A DNA stretch of 64,000 nt. Source: Didymella arachidicola. Taxonomy: Eukaryota > Ascomycota > Dothideomycetes > Pleosporales > Didymellaceae. Both the position numbers and the translations under genes were made by a program. The stretch is from assembly GCA_016630955.3 (NCBI GenBank), contig CM049995.1:1054001-1118000 (forward strand), read 5' to 3'. Each line of letters begins with the position of its first letter. Positions within the stretch are counted from its first letter, which is position 1. Below, in pieces: positions 57,277 to 64,000 of the stretch. The notes under the pieces are model-generated. The model had not been told where the DNA came from, searched no databases, and saw only the letters and a program-made list of their open reading frames with translations.

Positions 57277-58416
57277 TCATGCGCCTTCCATCTCCTCGTC
57301 GTCGTCCTCACCATCCTCCTCGTCTGACCACTCATCTTCTTCCCCTTCCACCATCGGGCCCAGCACGTCATTCAGCTCCTGGAGAAGCTCTTCAGCGTGC
57401 TCCTTCAGCCTCTCGTCCTCATGCTCTTGTTCGTCGTACTTCTGTGTGCACCTGACGAGCCATTCACGACTGGCCTTCAGCAGTGAAGGAACGGTCTTCT
57501 CAAGCTCTCCGCCAGCTGCTTTTTGCTTGGCAGCCAGCAGGTGCAAGCACCAACCACCCAAATACCACGCTTCAATACTCTCCTCATTCTCATTGACCAG
57601 TCTTTCGAGAACTTCAAGCGCCTCATCTTCCATCTCAGCCTCCATTAGATGCCGTGTCAAGCTGATCAATGTCGGGAAGTTGGGCATCTTGGGGTCGTCC
57701 GCCTCTAGATCTGCCCACAGCTCTATGCTCCGTTTCAGTGCTGCTTGTGCGTCCTCTTTCCTAGACTGCGATAGCCTGATGTTTCCTAGTGTCTGGAGAG
57801 GCTCTGCAAAGTTCGGGGCAGCCATGAGCGCTTCAGTGACTGCCGCCTCGCATCGTGCCTCAGCATCTTCTTCCCACGACAGATCTGTCATGTAAACCTC
57901 TGCGATACCACACAGCGCAGTTGCGATCTTCATCCTCTTCTCTTCCAGCAAGTCTTCGACGTCCGCCTTCTTGACCAACTTCTCATCCAGCTCCTCAAGC
58001 TCTCGTCTCAAGACCTCGATACCCTTCTCGAACCACTTCACTGACTCAGCTCCACCCTCTTCATTCAGTTGTGCCAGCCAGAGAAACTTCTCTGCGCCAT
58101 CGTTTGCGCCCTCAGGGTCAAGTAGAATAGCAACGGTAAAGGCCTCTCGCGCGGAGTCTGGGTCGCCCAGTTCAAGATTGATTTCACCAAGAAGGTTGAG
58201 CGCAGGGAGGGCTGCTATCGTAGGCTTTGACGTGGGCTGCAGGATGTTGAGCGCTCTTCTTGCTGCGACGAGCGCTTCATCTGGTTGCGAGGTCTGGAGG
58301 AGGATAGCAGCTTGTGTAAGGAGCTCGTCTGCCGAAGCTTTTGATTTTTTTGAGTCGCCAGATTTGGACTTTTTCTTCGACTCGCCGGCGCGATTTGAGG
58401 GCTTCGTCTTCGCCAT
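57277..58416 (-). CDS. ACL4: Ribosomal protein uL4 assembly chaperone Acl4 (TPR protein)
   Basis: TPR-type chaperone that holds newly made Rpl4 for ribosome assembly. Intronless, 379 residues from the ATG at 58416; the frame upstream of it is non-ATG and less conserved-looking. A Lys/Ser-rich N-terminus precedes TPR helices (ADELLTQAAILLQTSQPDEALVAARRALNI; PALNLLGEINLELGDPDSAREAF; AEPLQTLGNIRLSQSRKEDAQAAL; DEALEVLERLVNENEESIEAWYLGGWC). The C-terminus is acidic (EGEEDEWSDEEDGEDDDEE), as in yeast Acl4, where it helps neutralise the basic client. Divergent from GIR2. Confidence 0.88.
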   Translation of the reverse strand: MAKTKPSNRAGESKKKSKSGDSKKSKASADELLTQAAILLQTSQPDEALVAARRALNILQPTSKPTIAALPALNLLGEINLELGDPDSAREAFTVAILLDPEGANDGAEKFLWLAQLNEEGGAESVKWFEKGIEVLRRELEELDEKLVKKADVEDLLEEKRMKIATALCGIAEVYMTDLSWEEDAEARCEAAVTEALMAAPNFAEPLQTLGNIRLSQSRKEDAQAALKRSIELWADLEADDPKMPNFPTLISLTRHLMEAEMEDEALEVLERLVNENEESIEAWYLGGWCLHLLAAKQKAAGGELEKTVPSLLKASREWLVRCTQKYDEQEHEDERLKEHAEELLQELNDVLGPMVEGEEDEWSDEEDGEDDDEEMEGA

Positions 58417-58584
58417 TGTGTCGGCTTGTGGAAATTCACGGCTGTGTTGTAGAAGAAAAGTACTTCGGCGTGCATTTGCATAGGAAAATTGAGTGGGGCT
58501 TCGCGCTCGTCCCCGCCTCACCGTAACCCTGCCCGCATGTGAGCTTCTACATCATAGCTTCAAAGAGACAACAATAATTCCACA

Positions 58585-59393
58585 ATGGGTGTTGACGACC
58601 AGCAAGAAGAGAGGGAAGTCCTAGAATCGATCTTCCCGGAAGAGATCACAGGTATTATGTGCAGCTATCCAAAACCCTTCCAGCACCCTACTTACTTCTC
58701 CGCAGATGTTTCTGAGACAGAATTCCGAATCTCAATACAGCTCGAGGTCACACCCGGCGAGGGAGATCCGAAAGACCTCCAGTCTCGTACGTAGCTATTT
58801 CACCTCTCCCTAACCTGATACTAACAACCTCAGCAATAATAATCCTCAACGTCCAATATCCACCCAACTACCCCGACGAAGCGCCCCGCCTCGACATAAC
58901 GCAACCGCCCAATGCGCCCAAACACCCCTACCTCGACATCCAGGACGACAAACGGCGCCTGCTGGACTCTCTATCGGAGACAATCGAAGAGAACCTCGGG
59001 ATGGCGATGGTATTTGCATTAGTCACGGTGCTCAAAGACAGCGCAGAGCTTCTGATCAGCGAGCGGCAAAATGCCAAGCAAGTGCTGGCGGACATGGAAG
59101 CAGCCAAAGCCGAGGAAGAAGAGAACAAGAAGTTCCAGGGCGAGGCGGTGACGCGCGAGAGCTTTATACGGTGGAGGGAGGCATTCAGGAAAGAGATGCA
59201 GGACAAGCAGAAGCGCGAGGAGGAGGAGCGAGAGGCTGAGGAAAAGAAGAAGAAGGGACCCAAGGAAGAGAGAAAACTCACGGGCAAGGAGCTGTGGCAG
59301 CAAGGTCTGGCCAAGGGAGGCGCGGATGATGAGGACGACGACGGTATTGATGTGCAGGCTATGAAGGATTTGAAGGTGTCGGCTGAGCCATAG
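58585..59393 (+). CDS. GIR2: RWD-domain protein Gir2 (DRG-family regulatory protein type)
   Basis: Cytoplasmic RWD protein that binds the GTPase Rbg2 and the Gcn1 surface in yeast. Exons 58585-58786 and 58834-59393; 253 residues. The N-terminal RWD domain shows REVLESIFPEE, and YPPNYPDEAP restored across the intron. A helical linker and a Lys/Glu-rich coiled segment (KQKREEEEREAEEKKKKGPK) follow, then the Dfrp-like end TGKELWQQGLAKG. Length and domain order match fungal Gir2/RWDD1. Confidence 0.92.
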
Positions 59394-59496
59394 AGTATGC
59401 CCAGGTGCGAGGAAGTCTATACCCATTTACGCGGTGTGTAAACCGCTTGTGCACATAGCCGCGTTGGACGTGATCAAGTGGAAAAGATGTCATGGA

Positions 59497-60444
59497 TCAG
59501 GGCTTGATGATTCGTATAGGCGCCTTCTTCCGTCCTGTGATAACCTCGCGCCCCTCCTTGAGCACCATTTCCGTCTCTGCGTCCACAATACGCTGCATTT
59601 TGCGTGTAAGCAGCGCATCCGCCGCCAACTCTGCTTCGTATTCAGCCGCATTCAGCCTTTCTGCCTCGTTCATCGCGTCTGCCCATTTAGTCTCATCTTC
59701 CCGTGTCTTGAGCTGCGGCGACACAAACTCATCCCACTCATCCTCCTGTTGAGCTAGCGGTAGCCAGTAGTTCTGCAGTTCCACCCTCCTGTGGAAGCGC
59801 TCGATGCGCCGATCCAGCTTCTGTCGCAGCACGCGTGACAGCGCAGCAGGTTGCGGCTTCGTGAGGCGCAGGAACGGTACACCATTTGCTGAAGCAATGC
59901 GCGGTACTTGTCGTTGCCCGGTTACCTGTGCGTAGGGGCGACTGTTCAGGACAGCTCGCTCTGGTGGGAGGGAGTCCAGGGGGTGCTTGCCGGAGGGGTG
60001 TGACGGTGGAGGCGTAGGTATAGGACGAGGAGGAGGCGGAGCACTTGTCAGTCCGCGCGGCAGAGTCGTGATGAGTCGCGACAAAGTGCTCACACTGGCG
60101 GGATCAATCGTCGTGCAGGCATCGAGCTTCTCCACTGCCTAGTCATCGTCAGTAGAGCATAGGACGCATTGAAACTACACACATGCCTCATAACCAAGTT
60201 TGAAGCTCAGTCCTAGCTGATACGGACTTTGCAGCTTCTTGTTCTGGCGAAATTTGTTCTGTATTGCGTTGCGCAGCGACGTGCGATCGTCATCTGGGAG
60301 GGCCGCGGAAGAGCATCCTGAAAGCAATGCTCTGTATAGAGCAATCGCTGAAGACAAAGTCAGTGGCTGTCATTGCACTCATGGGAATCGCGGACCTGCT
60401 ACGCGATGCTCAGTCGATTTCTTAGGCTGGAGAAACCGGGGCAT
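59497..60444 (-). CDS. LYR-motif (complex 1 LYR) protein, Cup1-like with DUF1763-type C-terminus
   Basis: Probably mitochondrial; LYR proteins aid assembly of respiratory complexes, Fe-S clusters or mitoribosomes. Exons (minus strand): 60396-60444, 60183-60347 and 59497-60134; 283 residues. The LYR block AIALYRALL is completed only by joining exons 1 and 2 (donor GTCCGC, 48-bp intron), and the second junction gives GYEALEKLDAC. A Pro-rich linker follows, then a basic C-terminal domain (PAALSRVLRQKLDRRIERFHRR...) ending KAPIRIIKP. The precise partner is unknown. Confidence 0.82.
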
Positions 60445-60724
60445 GCATGGACACTTTGTTGTAGATGGTTAGAAGTTCCGAGCAGTTCGGAACGCAACGC
60501 GTCAAAACGCAATGTCACGTGTCAGAGCGACGTATCGAAGGCTTCTAAGGTTCTCTGAAAGCAAGCAAGCATGCAATCGTGATAACGATATTCAGTTTAT
60601 TCTTGATGATAATCCTCAGCCTGGTAAAGCCGATATGTTGGCCAAAACTCCATACTATGCACGTTGGTCAACTAGACCCAGGGCCGTTGCTCGCTTCGTA
60701 TCGTCGTTGTTGTGTATCCATAGC

Positions 60725-61295
60725 TTAAAAGGTAGATCCCTCAGGAGGCTGGGGAAGCTTCTTGTTCTGGGGCAGGGCCATGTATCTGCGAAGCTCAATC
60801 AGGATCGTTTCCATTGTGAACTCCCTCTTCCACTGCGCTAGACATGGCAGCTTGGAAGCATCGACCTGCATCGTGTCAGCATCTAACCTCAGACGGGGTA
60901 CGGTCATCATACCTTTCCATTCTGTGCATTCACACAGGGGAGGTTGATCTTGGATGTGAACTTGATCTCAGGCGGCTGATCAGGGTAGTTTGGGCCGCAA
61001 TGGATCGAAACACTGTAGATGCGGTTCTCGTGGACGCTCTGCGCAAAAGCAAGTCAGCGTGCAATCGCATGTTATGCTGGAAATGACCTACATGAGGAGG
61101 ACCGAGGATTGTGCCGTTCCAGTCTGACATCAACAAGTCGTCGCCGTTGTCGAGACCGTACGAGCATGCCTCTGTTTACTCTCAGCACTCAGCCTTGACA
61201 CAAGTACAGTTATCCGCCATACCAGCACCGAGACCCTTCTCTCCCTTCTCAAGCTCCTCCAACAGGCGGAAGTTGCGTGGTACTTTGGCGCCCAT
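60725..61295 (-). CDS. MMS2: Ubiquitin-conjugating enzyme variant Mms2
   Basis: Non-catalytic E2 variant that pairs with Ubc13 to build K63-linked ubiquitin chains in error-free DNA damage tolerance. Four exons (minus strand): 61223-61295, 61092-61171, 60913-61038 and 60725-60865; 139 residues, standard length. The N-terminus KVPRNFRLLEELEKGEKG, the centre DWNGTILGPPHS and the C-terminus NKKLPQPPEGSTF are near-diagnostic. The position of the E2 active cysteine is absent as expected for a UEV (NLPCVNAQNGKV region). Divergent from MON2. Confidence 0.96.
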
Positions 61296-61741
61296 GTTTG
61301 TTGATGTATGGTCGCGTGGTGGAGGGCGCAGGGAAGTGGGATGGTTGTTTGCCCCGCTATTGGGCTGGTTGGTCGTGATCGCTGTCGTGCGCGTGTGAAA
61401 GGGCGATTGTTGGTTGCGTATGATTCGAGTGAGATTGTCAGTCTTTATCGACAGATTTGAGGCTGAGTACCATAAGGCTAGAACTGAGGATCTGCTAAGA
61501 TGCTGCGCTGCTGCGATTTGGTAAGCTCTTGGCCTATGACGACGCGGATGCGGCGCGCGGGCGGTCGACAAGGGTCCTGCCTCTCGTGCAGAGTGCTTTG
61601 ACCGCCTGCCGTAGTGCACGCTTCACCTAACAGGACAAGTTACCTCTCGACGCTGGCACTGGCAAGGAGCGCTTTTCCACGAGATTGCATTCGTGTATCC
61701 ATGGCTGGCATCTATATGTCCTTGTTGAACCTTCACGCAGC
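61296..61741. promoter_or_regulatory. Bidirectional promoter MMS2/MON2
   Basis: 446 bp between divergent start codons; no distinct motif identified. Confidence 0.4.
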
Positions 61742-64000
61742 ATGACGGCCCAGATTCTGGCGGCAGAACTGGGGAACCTGATCTCAGATTCGAAGCGCAA
61801 GAACACGGAGCTTCGGACAGCTGCGGAGAAGTCGCTCCAGGATCTGAAGTCACTGTCCAACACATCTGAGGCTCAACTGTCCGCGGGTAAGTACCCATCG
61901 CTTACTAACATAGTGTATCAAGCTCATCATCTCAAAAGATCTTTCAAGACGGCCACAATTCTGCAGTCCGTTCTTGATTGCTTGTGCTACTCATAATGCA
62001 AAGTTCACGTCCACAGCTGTTTCCTGCTTGCAGCGGCTGAGCGTCTCTCGGGCGTTGCCTAGAGAGCGGCTATCTGAGATCCTGGAAGCGCTAAGACAGT
62101 CTGCAACATCAAGTACGACCTTTCTGTCCCCCAACTCATAGTTGTGCTAATACGTCCAGGTCATGACATACAATTGAAGATCTTGCAAGCACTGCCGTCG
62201 CTACTCCAAAACTACCCTTCTGAAGTACGGGGGGAGTTTCTGTCCACAGTCCTGCAGATATGCTCAGGCCTGCAAAACACCAAAAATCCCGCCGTCAGCA
62301 ACACCGCAGCAGCTACTTTACAACAACTCGTCATTGCCGTCTTTGACAGAGTCACAGTTGAGGATGGTGAGCGAGGTCTGACTTATAGCGGAACGACACT
62401 AAATCTTCCCAGGCAAAGCCCTTGAGATTCCGACTGTTACTGAAGTGAAGGGAGACGATGGCCTTGTTCCCGTCAGACCGGCTGCGAACGATGCCTATAA
62501 GGTCTGCCGTTCAAGATGAAGATGTAGCTTACGCTGACGAAATCCAGGTGTTCAATGACCTGAACTTGCTCGTGACAGGGGAAAAGCCAGCCTTCATCCG
62601 CTTCCCTGCAATCCCACCTGCCTCCGTACTCGAACTGATTGAAGCAGTTCTCTCGAACTACGGCCAGATTATGGTTGAGCATCCGGAACAGGTGCATATA
62701 CTCAGGAATCTGCTGATGCCGTTGATTATACGGTCACTATCCGACCGCCTGTCATTTCCGATTGTTGTGCGCATTATTCGGATCCTGAACCTTATCATTC
62801 GCAACCATTTGACAGTTCTTCCGTCAGAGTGTGAGATTGCGCTTGGGCTGCTTAACCATATGCTCGACCCGCAAGCATCGCAGCTGTGGAAGCGTGCACT
62901 CTGTCTTGAGGTCTTCCGTGGTATTTATGCCGATCCAAGGCTACTACTGGCAATCTATCACCAATTCGATGCCCAGGATGGCAAAAAGAAGATATTTGGC
63001 GACAATCTAGCATCGTTTGTAAGATTGGCAACAGAAAAACCAGCATTGATTGGTCTCGGTCAGCACTCTACCGCTCCTGTGAGCTACATCGATGATAGTA
63101 TCGCGGGCTCAGATCAGGCGGCGGCAGCAGCAGCAGGCGCGATGGCGGGCGATATTGGCGGGCCTGTCAGCGATCGTAGCAACAACAATCGCCATTCCGG
63201 CATCAGTACGCAGTGGAGTTCTATGAAAACCCCATGTATTGATCACTTGGACAAGTCGGAGCCGCCATCCTTGCCTGAGACGTACATCTACAGTCTCGTC
63301 TTAACCTGCATCACAAACATAAGTGAGAGTTTGGCCAAATTCGTTTTACCTCTAACCGTCTACCACGACAACAAGAGCCGGAGGAAGCCGAAGTCGGACG
63401 ATTCTGCTGCTCAGGAGGGTGGAAGCACACCTGCAGATGAAGGCGGACGTCGGCTCTCGAGGACACAGTCGTTTCGCAAGAAGACCATACCGGTCAACCC
63501 GCTTGACCTGACCGAGCATCCCGCGTATGCATATATAGAGACGTCGTTGGCGCTTGTCACCGACTGCTGGCCTGCGATTTTAGCAACCTGTTCGACTTTT
63601 CTCAACGCTGCGCTGGATGTGGAGTATTATCGCGCCTTGGTCCGAGCGATCCAGAAATTCACGCAAGTTTCAGGGCTGCTGAGAATGGCAACACCTCGCG
63701 ATGCGTTTCTGACCACTATGGGCAAAGCCGCTGTGCCCTCAAACCTGCTTCTTACAAGCGTCACCTCTCCGAAGACACCAAGTGGGGAACAGCCGGGACT
63801 ATTCAATAATGCCAAAGGCCTACTCAGTGTCGATAGTCTTGTCAGCCAGTCGTCTGGGCTTCCTCTGGATCAAAGCCGCCGCCCTTCCCACGACAATCAG
63901 ATGCCCTTATTGGGTCCTCGTAATCTGCTGTGCTTACGAGCTCTACTGAACTTGGCAATTGCGTTGGGACCAACACTTCAGTCTGCATGGTCTATCATCT
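61742..64000 (+). CDS. MON2: Mon2 (Golgi/endosome trafficking protein related to Sec7 Arf-GEFs), 3' end beyond window
   Basis: Large peripheral Golgi/endosomal protein that works with the flippase Neo1 and Dop1. Exons 61742-61886, 61939-62112, 62160-62366, 62413-62501 and 62548 to beyond 64000; about 689 residues visible of an expected 1600 or more. The N-terminal dimerisation region (LAAELGNLISDSKRKNTELRTAAEKSL), LKILQALPSLLQNY, and the block VFNDLNLLVTGEKPAFI are typical of the DCB and HUS domains shared with Sec7-family proteins. No catalytic Sec7 domain is expected in Mon2. A disordered Ala/Gly/Ser insert (around 63110-63200) and MKTPCIDHLDKSEPPSLPETYIYSLVL follow. Phases are consistent through all four introns. 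Confidence 0.93.

Noticed and set aside
1..64000. tRNA, rRNA, CRISPR arrays, telomeric repeats or an intact transposon
   Set aside because: Looked for by eye in the gaps; nothing convincing was seen. A dedicated tRNA and repeat search would be decisive and could not be run.

Overview
This window comes from a filamentous ascomycete (Pezizomycotina; a Dothideomycete is my best guess, from gene content rather than any decisive marker). Genes are split by short GT-AG introns of roughly 45-90 bp, often with a CTAAC/CTGAC branch site just before the acceptor. Families such as fungal SCAP, the TRAPPII subunit Trs65, a fungal Zn2Cys6 regulator and a non-reducing polyketide synthase point the same way. 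Most gene models below were built by joining exons by hand, with the reading phase checked across each junction.

Region 1 (1-20.8 kb) is the right part of a secondary-metabolite gene cluster whose left edge is outside the window. A non-reducing PKS (SAT-KS-AT-PT-start of ACP, cut by the window) is transcribed away from an NRPS-like adenylation-carrier-reductase. These are followed by a carbonyl-reductase-type SDR, an alpha/beta hydrolase, a SnoaL-like protein, a GFA-type zinc protein, a three-repeat Myb transcription factor, a SAM-dependent O-methyltransferase and a flavin phenol monooxygenase. A reasonable inference is that an aromatic polyketide acid is made by the PKS, reduced to an aldehyde or alcohol by the A-T-R enzyme, then hydroxylated, methylated and reduced. 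The product cannot be named from sequence. The octamer TACTCCGG recurs in three intergenic stretches of the cluster, and an 18-bp direct repeat lies between the PKS and the reductase.

Region 2 (21-34.7 kb) is housekeeping: a PET8-like mitochondrial carrier, an arrestin-like protein, a PPIL3-type cyclophilin, ZPR1, an RNase P/MRP Rpr2-type subunit divergent from the lariat debranching enzyme Dbr1, a small unknown protein, an amidohydrolase-fold protein that appears to have lost its metal ligands, and Tma7.

Region 3 (34.7-43.4 kb) is gene-poor: one MFS sugar transporter, one glycosylated membrane protein, and about 2.8 kb with unassigned fragments and a strong palindrome.

Region 4 (43.4-64 kb) is again housekeeping and dense: Prp40, Trs65, a Zn2Cys6 factor, CK2 beta, SCAP, Acl4, Gir2, a LYR-motif protein, the ubiquitin-conjugating variant Mms2, and the 5' part of Mon2, which runs off the right edge. 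I saw no convincing tRNA, rRNA, CRISPR array or intact transposon.
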